Positions 1-6,592 of a stretch of DNA of 35,394 nucleotides are shown here, one piece after another. The notes beneath the pieces were generated by a model. The model had not been told where the DNA came from. It saw only the letters and a list, made by a program, of their open reading frames with translations, and made no database searches. Source of the stretch: Aliihoeflea sp. 40Bstr573. Its GTDB lineage: Bacteria > Pseudomonadota > Alphaproteobacteria > Rhizobiales > Rhizobiaceae. The stretch lies in contig NZ_JAAAMH010000026.1 of assembly GCF_024105655.1 (NCBI RefSeq), forward strand, positions 1 to 35,394, given 5' to 3'. The translations under genes and the position numbers were made by a program. Each line of letters begins with the position of its first letter. The stretch's first letter is position 1.

Positions 1-23
1 ACAATCAACATCCAAAACACAAA

Positions 24-46
24 TGCCTCCGATGAAACCGGAGGCA
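24..46 (-). terminator. Candidate hairpin terminator
   Basis: An 8-bp perfect inverted repeat (TGCCTCCG / CGGAGGCA) has a 7-nt loop. Read on the minus strand it is followed by a T-rich but interrupted run (TTTGTGTTTTGG). It lies about 50 bp past the stop of the minus-strand frame ending at 95, so it could end that transcription unit. The broken T-run makes this tentative. Confidence 0.4.
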
Positions 47-62
47 CTTTGATGACCCCACG

Positions 63-98
63 TTAAGGGGTCCCGTTTGGACGAAAATCACCCCTTAA
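63..98. repeat. 9-bp inverted repeat over the stop of the leftmost frame
   Basis: TTAAGGGGT (63-71) and ACCCCTTAA (90-98) are perfect inverted copies separated by 18 bases. The right arm contains the TAA stop (95-97, minus strand) of the adjacent open frame. It may be a second hairpin near the 3' end of the minus-strand unit, or a remnant of an element end. Its role is unknown. Confidence 0.4.
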
Positions 99-439
99 AC
101 AGGGTCCTCATTCCACGAAAAATCACACTCAGTTCCCGGGTCGGTCGCTGCGGTCAATGCTGACACTGCGATAGCAACCTCATTTCCCTTTCCGGTCCCA
201 GTTGACTGGGATGACTGCGTGGCCTGAGTGAGATCGATAGGCTGCGGTCTGTTGCGGATCACACGCGCCTGGCTCGCTTCGGCGTAGGCATTGTAATGAC
301 CTTCGGAGATGTGGTGCTGAACTTCGCTGTTGTCTTCGGGAGACGGGATCGGGCCCGGGACGTTGGCGGAGTCCGGGCCGCGGTCAGCCCGCCACCTCTT
401 TGTCTGGATCGGTCCATAGGAAATTCGCAGGATGAGAAG
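95..439 (-). CDS. Open frame without a clear start, unknown product
   Basis: This stretch of 114 sense codons follows an in-frame TAA (440-442) and runs to a TAA at 95-97. Third positions are often G or C, and the translation has a varied composition (it ends ...CDFSWNEDPV), which suggests real coding DNA. There is no ATG, GTG or TTG in the first half; the first usable start is an internal GTG about halfway, leaving 55 residues. It is in the same frame as the HTH gene ending at 503, separated by TGA-TAG and the later TAA. It may be a 5'-truncated or frameshifted gene, or may start at a rare codon (CTG at 428-430 or ATT at 422-424). I do not recognise the family. Confidence 0.35.
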   Translation of the reverse strand, partial: LLILRISYGPIQTKRWRADRGPDSANVPGPIPSPEDNSEVQHHISEGHYNAYAEASQARVIRNRPQPIDLTQATQSSQSTGTGKGNEVAIAVSALTAATDPGTECDFSWNEDPV

Positions 440-502
440 TTAGTTACCGCGTCGTTTCTCAGAGAAGCCTGAGGCCGACAGGATCATCGCGACAACGACC
501 TA

Positions 503-691
503 TCAGTCGGGATCGGTCGAAGTCGGAAGGGAAGCGATGAAGTGCTCGAGATCCCGGCGCAGGATCAGGGTGCGCTTGCCGAGCTTGCGGACCGGCAAGC
601 GACCTTCCTTGATGATGCAGTAGAGCGTGGACCGACCAATCCCGAGCAAGCGGGCGGTCTGGGCAATCGACAGTGCTGAAGTTTCCTGCAT
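503..691 (-). CDS. Excisionase/AlpA-type helix-turn-helix DNA-binding protein
   Basis: This 62-residue protein consists almost entirely of a MerR-like winged helix of the 'excisionase family DNA-binding' type. It has an LSIAQTARLLGIGRSTLYCI helix-turn-helix at residues 7-26, a basic wing (VRKLGKRTLI), and a short helix (RRDLEHFIASL). Such proteins act as excision factors or small repressors in integrative elements. The ATG at 691 follows a GGAGATAAGG purine stretch. It lies downstream of the 249-residue gene on the same strand with a 72-bp gap, so the two may be co-transcribed. No integrase is visible in the window; if this is a recombination directionality factor, its partner lies to the left. 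Confidence 0.8.
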   Translation of the reverse strand: MQETSALSIAQTARLLGIGRSTLYCIIKEGRLPVRKLGKRTLILRRDLEHFIASLPTSTDPD

Positions 692-763
692 GGCCTTATC
701 TCCATCTGGACCCGAACAATTCCGGGTGGATGCGGAGAAGCTGCCGTGCAGGAAGGCTAGAAC

Positions 764-1513
764 CTAATTTCGCAATTTCGCGGCGATCAACTCCCCGCGG
801 AATTTCTCCAGCTGAGCTTTTCTTTCCGGATCGCGCTGCCCTTTGGGTCCCCGTTTGAGATTTGGGTAGTGAGCCCGGTAGAGTTCTCGAACCATGTCTC
901 TCGGAGCAGCTGGCTTCATGGTTCGGATCAAGTTTTCCATTTCATCTTGGGAAAGCGGCGCCAATTCCTGTGGCGTCTTGGCGATCATGCTTTCGACCAG
1001 TCGCCTCACGTCTGCCCGAGAGGTGGCACGGGTTGGCACCGGTTCGATGGCCGGCGTGTGTTCTGGCCATCTATCGAGAATGAACGCAGACTGGATTTGG
1101 ACCTTGCGATATCCGGCGACGTGCATACCAAGGATCGCCCCCTCCCAAGGGTCACCTTCATCCGTTCCGATCAGTCGGTAAGGCAGGTCAGCGTCATTTG
1201 CATCGGACGTTGCAGTTAGACGCCAGATCCCGCTGGGTATCGGAACCAACGTCAGGGGCCCATCCTCGAACTGTCCTCGAACGAGTGATTCAGCAATTTC
1301 AGAAGGAAGGTCTGCCATTGCCGCAACAAATGTTTCGTTCGCGGTGTCTTCCCGAGCAGGGTACAAGTGCCGAGAAAGCGGCTGGCCACGCTGCGCAATC
1401 CAATCGAGCGCCGTCCCTAGACCGATCCAGCCCCTTTGCAGATCCTCGCGCTTTACAGATGGCTCCACGCAGGAACCTTTCGTGTGCACGTCCGCTTCAG
1501 AATTGTTAACCAT
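764..1513 (-). CDS. Hypothetical accessory protein, 249 residues
   Basis: This is an intact reading frame with a good ribosome site (GGAGG seven bases before the ATG at 1513). No catalytic motif or known domain is recognised. The protein appears soluble and lacks a signal peptide or membrane segment. Its first half has short hydrophobic patches (PLTLVPIPSGIWRL, PYRLIGTDEGDPWEGAILG). The C-terminal 90 residues are charged and helical (ADVRRLVESMIAKTPQEL, then a basic tail rich in K, R, E and Q), which could bind nucleic acid. It is first in a minus-strand set with the HTH gene, on DNA that interrupts a glycosyltransferase gene, so it is probably cargo of a mobile or island segment. Function unknown. 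Confidence 0.7.
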   Translation of the reverse strand: MVNNSEADVHTKGSCVEPSVKREDLQRGWIGLGTALDWIAQRGQPLSRHLYPAREDTANETFVAAMADLPSEIAESLVRGQFEDGPLTLVPIPSGIWRLTATSDANDADLPYRLIGTDEGDPWEGAILGMHVAGYRKVQIQSAFILDRWPEHTPAIEPVPTRATSRADVRRLVESMIAKTPQELAPLSQDEMENLIRTMKPAAPRDMVRELYRAHYPNLKRGPKGQRDPERKAQLEKFRGELIAAKLRN

Positions 1514-1683
1514 GTGAACGCCTCCAATCGTCTGTTGAAACGGCTCCCGAACCGATACTGGCCGCTCAAAATGAGTTCGCCATCCACTTGTTGCTATTTG
1601 GTTGCTGTGACGACAACAATGAACCGAGATGACTTACAAATTTTATTCATATTCAAGATGTTGCAAAATAGCGCGTTAAGGCG
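1514..1683. other. AT-rich junction between island DNA and the broken glycosyltransferase
   Basis: No gene is seen here. Bases 1580-1680 are clearly richer in A and T than their surroundings. Read on the minus strand from about 1683, glycosyltransferase coding ends after the conserved WFKGWM and continues into unrelated sequence (TTAACGCGCTATTTTGCAAC). Several short GCAAC motifs follow in the next 90 bases (GCAACA, GCAACC, GCAACA). Clustered short repeats at a boundary are what one expects at the end of a transposon with several transposase-binding sites, but no partner end lies in the window and no target duplication can be checked. Confidence 0.4.
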
Positions 1684-1878
1684 CATCCAGCCCTTGAACC
1701 AGCGCGTGCGCTGCGGCAGCCATGTCTCGTAGTCGGCGGGCGCCGCCTCGTGCGTCGGCCGCGTGATCATGCCGATCCGATAGCCGAAGCGCGTCAGTCG
1801 CAAGCCCAGATCTGCATCCTCTGTGACGTTGTAGGGGTCCCAGCCGCCGACCGCGTCGAGGGCGTCGCGGCGGAAATG
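1684..1878 (-). pseudogene. Glycosyltransferase, C-terminal fragment
   Basis: This is the continuation of the gene broken at 4276. Its frame reads HFRRDALDAVGGWDPYNVTE and then DADLGLRLTRFGYR, and ends with the QRTRWFKGWM block. These carry the ED (TEDADLG) and QxxRW motifs of processive family 2 glycosyltransferases. It joins the N-terminal part without a frame error if the insertion element and one 8-bp duplicate are removed. An open frame runs on into foreign sequence to 1594, adding about 28 unrelated residues. The transmembrane C-terminus expected after WFKGWM is missing from the window. The gene is therefore broken twice. Confidence 0.85.
1871..1878. repeat. Target site duplication, left copy
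   Basis: CGGAAATG directly precedes the left terminal repeat of the insertion element and recurs at 4276-4283 directly after the right one. The 8-bp length is typical of the IS1595 family. Collapsing the two copies rebuilds the glycosyltransferase codons for NHFRRDA. Confidence 0.9.
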
Positions 1879-1892
1879 CGGCATTAGGTAGC
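1879..1892 (+). repeat. Left terminal inverted repeat of the IS1595-type element
   Basis: CGGCATTAGGTAGC matches the inverse of the right end (CGGTATTAGGTAGC) at 13 of 14 positions. Weaker similarity continues inward for about 25 more bases, including a shared TCCGCG. Confidence 0.9.
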
Positions 1893-1958
1893 TGACGCAT
1901 ATCAAGCGGACTTCCGCGCCATGTCTGCATGGCGATAATGCGGACTATGACTACGAGA

Positions 1959-2420
1959 ATGGCGCGAACCGACACGTTCGAACACACGATAACCGGCCTG
2001 CTCAAGAAGCGGGCCGAGATGTTCGGCGAAGCCGAGCGGATCCGGGATCGGCTTGCCGAGATCAAGAACGATCTCAGTGCGCTGGACAGGGTGCTGGGGA
2101 CGCTCGGTTACAGCGGTGATCTGGATGCTGCCGTGCCCCGCCAGAAACGCGACGTCATATTCGGGCGCGGCGAGCTGACGCGCGCGATCATGGAAGAGCT
2201 CAAGGCATCCTCGCAGGCTGTCGGAAGCCGCGAAATCGCGACGGGCATCATCCAGCTACGCGGCGACGATGCAAGGGATCGAAAATATCTGTCCGATCTC
2301 ACCAAACGGGTGTCGAAAGCCTTGCGTCAGCAACGCGAGGAAGGGCGGGTGACTTCCGTTAAGGACGACCGCGGGAACACGTTGTGGAAGCGCAGGCAAA
2401 CAACGGGATCAGGCCTCTAA
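1959..2420 (+). CDS. IS passenger protein A: coiled coil plus winged-helix-like domain
   Basis: The protein is 153 residues from the ATG at 1959. In-frame ATGs at 1929, 1938 and 1947 are possible, but the chosen start gives the same length as passenger B. Residues ~8-45 form a heptad-like charged helix (RIRDRLAEIKNDLSALDRVL). A short linker leads to a C-terminal helical domain starting with RGELTRAIMEEL and ending in a wing-like EEGRVTSVKDDRGNTLWKRR. This resembles a winged-helix DNA-binding fold, though no named family is recognised. It starts about 80 bp inside the left terminal repeat and overlaps the transposase stop tail-to-tail by 4 bp. A role in binding element ends or controlling the transposase is inference. 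Confidence 0.7.
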   Translation: MARTDTFEHTITGLLKKRAEMFGEAERIRDRLAEIKNDLSALDRVLGTLGYSGDLDAAVPRQKRDVIFGRGELTRAIMEELKASSQAVGSREIATGIIQLRGDDARDRKYLSDLTKRVSKALRQQREEGRVTSVKDDRGNTLWKRRQTTGSGL

Positions 2421-3391
2421 CTCTTCGGGATATGGCGTTGCCAATATCCTTGCCACCGCTCGGATGTCTTCTGGCTCAGGGCCGCGAAGGCGGCAAGCAG
2501 GAACTGCGTGCCGTTGTCGGAACGTCTGGTGTCCTCACGCCACGCCATCTCGCGAGCGTACGAATCCAGATATGGTCCCGAGATATGGTGATGCTGGCCG
2601 ATCTCCGCCCGTCTTATCCGCGAGAAGAACGACTCCGCATGGTTGGTGCAGGCCTTGCCGTCGCTATAGGCTTCCTGATGGTTGATCCGGCGCATCTCGT
2701 AGAACATGTGAAGCGGGTCCCATCCCAACGCCTCGTCGGCGTGGATGATGCTGTCCAGCGTGATACGACGCTCGATCTCCGGGACGGATTGAGACTCTTT
2801 TCGCACGACGAACGGCAAAGTCCGGCCGCCTCTTTCGCGCATCACGACCACAACACGTCTCTTGCCGTTCTGGTTCTTCGCCAGACGCCTGTCGCGGCGG
2901 TTCTCGACGTAATTGCTCGGTTTCACGTATCCACCGAAATAGGCACCGTCGATCTCGACTTCGCCCTGCGCGGTACGGCCGACCGCGTCGACGCCGACGG
3001 CTTCCCGGATCTTGTGGCATAGGACGTAGGCCGTCTTGTACTGGACGTCGAGGTCCCGTGACAGCTGGAGGGCCGAATAGCCCTTCGCGGCGTTCACGAA
3101 CATGGCGATCGCCAACAGGTAGGTCCTGATAGGCAGTTTCCGGTTGGCGAAGATCGTACCCGTCGTCACGCTGAATTGCTTGCCGCAGGCCTGGCATGAG
3201 TAGACCTGTCGCGACCGATGTCGATAGACCGCCTGACAAGCGCATCCCGGACAGACGGGGTCGCCATCGGTGTCGCACCACCGAATGAGGCGGAAAGTCT
3301 CCCGAGCTTCATCCTCGCTCAAGCGGGCGACCTTGAGGACCGAAAGCGTTCTCGCCTTAGCGGAAAGAAGAAAATGCTGTCCCTGGCCCAT
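2417..3391 (-). CDS. IS1595-family transposase
   Basis: The protein has 324 residues. An N-terminal zinc ribbon (CPGCACQ ... CQACGKQF, residues ~49-73) precedes the FSVTTGTIFANRKLPIRTYL segment usual for this family. The ISXO2-like catalytic domain follows, with acidic residues in VEIDGAYFGG and IHADEAL, and the later TNHAESFFSRIRRAE block. Length and order fit an intact enzyme. It would catalyse cut-and-paste or replicative movement of the element through the terminal repeats. The ATG at 3391 has no strong ribosome site, so a start slightly downstream is possible. It is the only transposase in the element. Confidence 0.93.
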   Translation of the reverse strand: MGQGQHFLLSAKARTLSVLKVARLSEDEARETFRLIRWCDTDGDPVCPGCACQAVYRHRSRQVYSCQACGKQFSVTTGTIFANRKLPIRTYLLAIAMFVNAAKGYSALQLSRDLDVQYKTAYVLCHKIREAVGVDAVGRTAQGEVEIDGAYFGGYVKPSNYVENRRDRRLAKNQNGKRRVVVVMRERGGRTLPFVVRKESQSVPEIERRITLDSIIHADEALGWDPLHMFYEMRRINHQEAYSDGKACTNHAESFFSRIRRAEIGQHHHISGPYLDSYAREMAWREDTRRSDNGTQFLLAAFAALSQKTSERWQGYWQRHIPKS

Positions 3392-3521
3392 ACCGCTCGC
3401 GCCCTGTTGCCGAGCGCTCCGATATGAGCTCGATCCGGTCGCGGATCAAAGCTAACTTATTGATCTGGTTAAAGTAAGATCCCCTCATCAGGGAGTCTCC
3501 GGTTAACGATGATAGCACACG

Positions 3522-3559
3522 AACGGGCACGCGCTTGACAAGGCCAGCGCGTGCCCGTT
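3522..3559 (-). repeat. Perfect 14-bp hairpin just after the tRNA-like gene
   Basis: AACGGGCACGCGCT (3522-3535) and AGCGCGTGCCCGTT (3546-3559) are perfect inverted copies with a 10-nt loop. On the minus strand the hairpin begins 3 bases after the CCA of the tRNA-like gene. No T-run follows, so it is not a textbook terminator. It may block transcription from the cassette entering the transposase, or guide 3' processing of the tRNA-like RNA. Confidence 0.75.
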
Positions 3560-3562
3560 ATC

Positions 3563-3639
3563 TGGAGCGAACGACGGGAATCGGACCCGTATTCTCTTAG
3601 GTGGGCGACCTAAGTGTTCTGCCTTTGAACTACGTTCGC
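3563..3639 (-). tRNA. tRNA-Gly-like gene with enlarged anticodon arm
   Basis: This is a full cloverleaf: acceptor GCGAACG/CGTTCGC (7 bp), TA at 8-9, D stem GTTC/GAAC with loop AAAGGCA, T stem ACGGG/CCCGT with loop TCCGATT, discriminator T and encoded CCA. It resembles the genuine tRNA-Gly at 16880 in the D arm, T arm and 3' end. The anticodon arm is 19 nt rather than 17: CTTAGG/CCTAAG (6 bp) with loop TCGCCCA (GCC in the middle), or 5 bp with a 9-nt loop. Invariant positions deviate: C instead of U at 33 in the 6-bp reading, and C instead of U at 55. It lies 32 bp after passenger gene B with no room for its own obvious promoter, so it may be co-transcribed. It may be a decaying tRNA or a non-coding mimic. 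Confidence 0.6.
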
Positions 3640-3671
3640 CATGGTGGAGCACTGAACAGAAAGCGCTGGGA

Positions 3672-4133
3672 TCACATCCCGGCGTTTTCGTTTTTCAGCA
3701 CCCAAACTTCTCCGGCCTTCTCGATCCGGCCTTCCTTCTTGAGCCGCATGAGTTGCGGCGAGTGGCTTTTCTGCGCGATCTCCCGGCCGAACCTGCGCTT
3801 GATCTCTTTCCTCATTTCCGACGGCGTCCGTCCATTCGGCGCGTCCGCCAGCACGGCCATGACCATGTCCTTGATCGTGGCGGGTGAACTCTGCTCTACG
3901 GACGGTATCCCCCCTGCCTGCGCTCCAGGCGCTTCGGCAGGCCCCGTCCTTTTCAGGCCGAGCTGCCTTATCCATCCTTTGACCCGCTCCCGTTCGTCTA
4001 CGAGCGGCCCGAGGTCGCTTTCGATGGCACGGATCTCGGCGTCGAGACGTTCAAGGCGCTCGAACAAAAGCTTCTCGGTTTCGAGAAACCCCGAAATCCG
4101 TCGATTTTGCTGGATGTCCCTCTCGAGTTCCAT
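3672..4133 (-). CDS. IS passenger protein B: coiled coil plus winged-helix-like domain
   Basis: The protein is 153 residues from the ATG at 4133; an open frame extends to an upstream start at 4259, but that extension looks non-coding (Cys/Arg/Pro-rich). Residues ~15-55 are a strong charged helix (ERLERLDAEIRAIESDLGPL). A Pro/Ala/Gly-rich linker follows, then a C-terminal domain (TIKDMVMAVLADAPNGRTPSE ... PQLMRLKKEGRIEKAGEVWVLK) with the helix-helix-wing pattern of a winged helix. Size and layout match passenger A at the other side of the element, although the sequences have diverged. It lies just inside the right terminal repeat and is transcribed toward the tRNA-like gene and transposase. 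Function unknown; DNA binding is inferred. Confidence 0.7.
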   Translation of the reverse strand: MELERDIQQNRRISGFLETEKLLFERLERLDAEIRAIESDLGPLVDERERVKGWIRQLGLKRTGPAEAPGAQAGGIPSVEQSSPATIKDMVMAVLADAPNGRTPSEMRKEIKRRFGREIAQKSHSPQLMRLKKEGRIEKAGEVWVLKNENAGM

Positions 4134-4261
4134 GAAGACCGGTCTACCGGCCGCGCCATGTCTCGTCAATCGTGAATCGATCGCGTGATTCTTAAAAAAG
4201 ATGTCTTCGGGCTTCTGTGCATGTATAGGACATCGCCGCGGACATCTGTTGACACGCATTT

Positions 4262-4275
4262 GCTACCTAATACCG
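4262..4275 (-). repeat. Right terminal inverted repeat of the IS1595-type element
   Basis: On the minus strand it reads CGGTATTAGGTAGC and pairs with the left repeat at 1879-1892 with one mismatch. Confidence 0.9.
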
Positions 4276-4283
4276 CGGAAATG
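4276..4283. repeat. Target site duplication, right copy
   Basis: CGGAAATG is identical to 1871-1878 and directly follows the right terminal repeat. Confidence 0.9.
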
Positions 4284-5618
4284 GTTCGACGTCCCGCCAA
4301 GCGGTATCAGCGCCTGCCATGAGGCGAGCCGGGGTAGGAGCCCACGGAAGAGCGCGGCATATTCGAACGCGAAGAGGCGCGTCAGCAGCGGTCGCGACCG
4401 GGAAATGACCAGCGGCGCCTGCAGGCAGGCAAGGTCGTGCCCGCTGCGACTGAACTGATCGAAGGCCTCGCGAAGCTGCAACGGATGAGGCCGGTCCTCC
4501 GCGTCATAGAGCACCACGAATTCGCCCTTGCACTGGGGCAGGGCATAGGCAAGCGCCTTCGGCTTGGTGCGCGGATCGCCGCCCGGTACCACCAGCACCT
4601 CGAAGCACGGGTGCAACTCATGCGCAGCAAGCGCCGCCAGTGTCGCCGCATCGTCGCTTTCGCAGATCAGCTTGATCTCGAGTTTGGAGCGCGGCCAGTC
4701 GAGTTTGCCAAGTGCGATCAGAAGTTCCGGCACGATCGCCGCCTCGTTCCGCAGCGCGACGAGCACCGAGTAGACAGGCAGCGGCGCGCCTTCGTGCGGC
4801 TCGATCCGCGCCAGCTTCCACGGCCTGGCCGACATCGCTGCCGCGAAGCGCAGTAGCACGCAGCAAAGAAAGGCGACGCTGCCGAGGACATGGAAGACAT
4901 GGGCAAAGAGACTGAGATCGAGCGCCGCAAACGTCAGCAACCCGGCTGTCGCGAGGCCGAGCACGAATCCTTGGCGGCCGGTCAGCACAGTGCGGGAGGA
5001 CATGGATGGAGCGGCGTCCGCAAGGCCCGAGACAGCTTGGCGCATCAGTGAGACCCGGCTTCGCTCCTGGATCGCCCCCCGCAGGGTCGTCGGAGCAACG
5101 ATGCATATCCGGCGCCGCAGGTCACCCTTTCCCTCGATCATTCGTACAAGATCTGCCAAGGGGGTGAGGTTGGGCGCGATCAGCAGGAGCGGAAGTACCT
5201 GCGAATGATAGGCGACGGGCGGCAGGTCGCCATTTCGCGAAAGCGCCTCGAACCGGATCGCTCTGCGAAGGTCGATCAGCGACGGCTCGACCTGCTCCAG
5301 AAACGGTACGTGGAGCATCTGGGCAAGCGCGCGACAGAATTCCGTCTCGGTGATGACCTGGGCCGCAATCAGTTCGGCGGCGATGCTCGTGTCGTTTGCC
5401 CGGCATCTGGCCGATGCCGTGGCGATGTCGGCAGGCGAGATGCCCAGCAGTTGGCCCAACCTGCGCCAGGGGGAAGGCCGGCGGCGATCAACGGTCCCTG
5501 AGCCGGTTGTGAAGGCTGAAGATCGCGAGGCAGGGCTTTCGCCATCGACGCTGCTGTCCGCTACCCCGTCGAGCATTCCTAAGCCATCCCGGGCACGGCA
5601 TGGCTGCCCGTTCGGCAT
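4276..5618 (-). pseudogene. XagB-like family 2 glycosyltransferase, N-terminal part, interrupted by an IS
   Basis: About 447 residues remain before the insertion point; the frame reads 4 foreign codons and stops at 4263. Residues ~45-180 resemble the N-terminal domain of type II secretion ATPases found in XagB-like synthases (LGQLLGISPADIATASARCR). Two membrane helices lie at ~225-265. The GT-A catalytic core then follows, with YSVLVALRNEA, the DxD-type VLYDAEDRPHP and LGGTSNHFR. Known relatives make an extracellular polysaccharide at the inner membrane. The ATG at 5618 begins MPNGQPC. Loss of the C-terminal ED/QxxRW part should abolish activity. The gene lies after a LuxR-type gene on the same strand with a 190-bp gap. 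Confidence 0.88.
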
Positions 5619-5654
5619 ATCGACACGATCGTCATGAGGCCCCCGCCCACGTCG

Positions 5655-5751
5655 TCTAAATGCAAGTTATTGCACGTTAAAGTTTAGATGGCGCTTATGT
5701 CCAGTCGAAATGTGCGAGTGGAAAGGCTAGAATATTGCACGATAGTCTAAA
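5655..5751. promoter_or_regulatory. Repeated palindromic sites upstream of the glycosyltransferase
   Basis: TCTAAA (5655-5660) and TTTAGA (5683-5688) flank a smaller palindrome, TGCAA-GTTA-TTGCA (5661-5674). A related block recurs nearby: TTGCAC at 5735-5740 followed by TCTAAA at 5746-5751. The group fills most of the gap between the LuxR gene stop and the glycosyltransferase start, as expected of regulator binding sites. The binding protein is unknown; the neighbouring LuxR protein is an obvious candidate. Confidence 0.4.
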
Positions 5752-5808
5752 TCGGGCGTGGATCCCCAGGACTTCGATGTCGGCAATGGCGACCGTTGGA
5801 AAGCGGCC

Positions 5809-6540
5809 TCAGGTGATGTAGCCCAGCCGGATGGCCTCGGCGACCGCCTGCACGCGGTTCACGGCGCCCAGTTTCGACTTGGCGCTGAGCAGATGCTTTT
5901 CTGACGTGTGTTCCGAAATGCCGAGAATCTGGGAAATTTCCCATTCCGATTTGCCGAGCGCTGCCCAGCGGATGCATTCGCGCTCGCGCGCAGTCAGTTC
6001 GGGGCGAGCACGTTGCGCTATGGCGATTTGCGACAATTGGAGGGCGCGCGTCGCGGTATGTGACGCGGCCAGATGCAGCGTCCCGATCTCGAGCGGATCG
6101 ATGTCGAGCGTTTCACCGGCGAGAGAAACGAAAACGATGTCGCTCTCGAGCGTGATGATGGGCAAAACGAGTCCCTGCTTGATATTGAACTCGCTGGCCT
6201 CGTCGAACATCAGTTGAGCGCGCGGAGAAAGTCCCTGCATTGACCCGGCGCCCCTCCATGGAGCCGGGCGCGGGTCGTGGCGAATGACCTTGGCCAGCGG
6301 ATCGCAGTCGAAGTAATCTTCGTTGACATAATGGTCCAGCCACTCTTCCGGCCAGGTATACGTCAGCAAATGCGCCTTCTTGGCCTCGGGCCTGAGCCCG
6401 CTGTCGGGCAGCGTGCCGACAAGCACGCGATCGAGCCCGTAATGCGAGCTCAGGGCAAGAAATTTGTCCTGGACGGCGTCGATGGAATGAGCGGCTTGCA
6501 GGTCGGCTACGAATTGAAGCGTCTCGTCTAGGGAGCGCAC
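5809..6540 (-). CDS. LuxR-family regulator with autoinducer-binding domain (LuxR solo)
   Basis: The protein is 243 residues from a GTG at 6540 with AAAAGGG upstream; the longer open frame further upstream only mirrors phoU. An N-terminal autoinducer-binding domain keeps the conserved aromatic and acidic positions: W and Y in WPEEWLDHYV, the DP pair in DYFDCDPLAK, and W in PAPW. The C-terminal LuxR helix-turn-helix begins at LTARERECIRWAALGKSEWE and includes HTSEKHLLSAKSKLG. Such proteins bind acyl-homoserine lactones or related ligands and control transcription as dimers. No luxI-type synthase is present in the window, so it may be a solo. It is divergent from phoU and upstream of the glycosyltransferase gene. 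Confidence 0.9.
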   Translation of the reverse strand: MRSLDETLQFVADLQAAHSIDAVQDKFLALSSHYGLDRVLVGTLPDSGLRPEAKKAHLLTYTWPEEWLDHYVNEDYFDCDPLAKVIRHDPRPAPWRGAGSMQGLSPRAQLMFDEASEFNIKQGLVLPIITLESDIVFVSLAGETLDIDPLEIGTLHLAASHTATRALQLSQIAIAQRARPELTARERECIRWAALGKSEWEISQILGISEHTSEKHLLSAKSKLGAVNRVQAVAEAIRLGYIT

Positions 6541-6592
6541 GGCCGATGCCCTTTTGAATTCGGTTCCGAACGATAGTATGTGTCCAAAATGG

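Larger units (their letters stand above)
1879..4275 (-). mobile_element. IS1595-family insertion element with passenger genes (2,397 bp)
   Basis: Its bounds are set by 14-bp imperfect terminal inverted repeats and a perfect 8-bp target duplication. The only long gene is an IS1595-type (ISXO2-like domain) transposase. Between transposase and ends lie two 153-residue HTH-type proteins, one at each side, a tRNA-Gly-like gene and a 14-bp hairpin. Simple IS1595 members are around 1 kb; passenger genes are known in this family, but I do not recognise this set. The element sits in a glycosyltransferase gene. All parts look intact, so it may still be mobile. Confidence 0.9.

Noticed and set aside
1594-1683. 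C-terminal 28 residues of the glycosyltransferase fragment frame
   Set aside because: This part (after WFKGWM) is read-through into foreign AT-rich DNA, not glycosyltransferase sequence.
4134-4259. 42-residue extension of passenger protein B
   Set aside because: It is Cys/Arg/Pro-rich, starts at the terminal repeat, and without it the protein matches passenger A in length.
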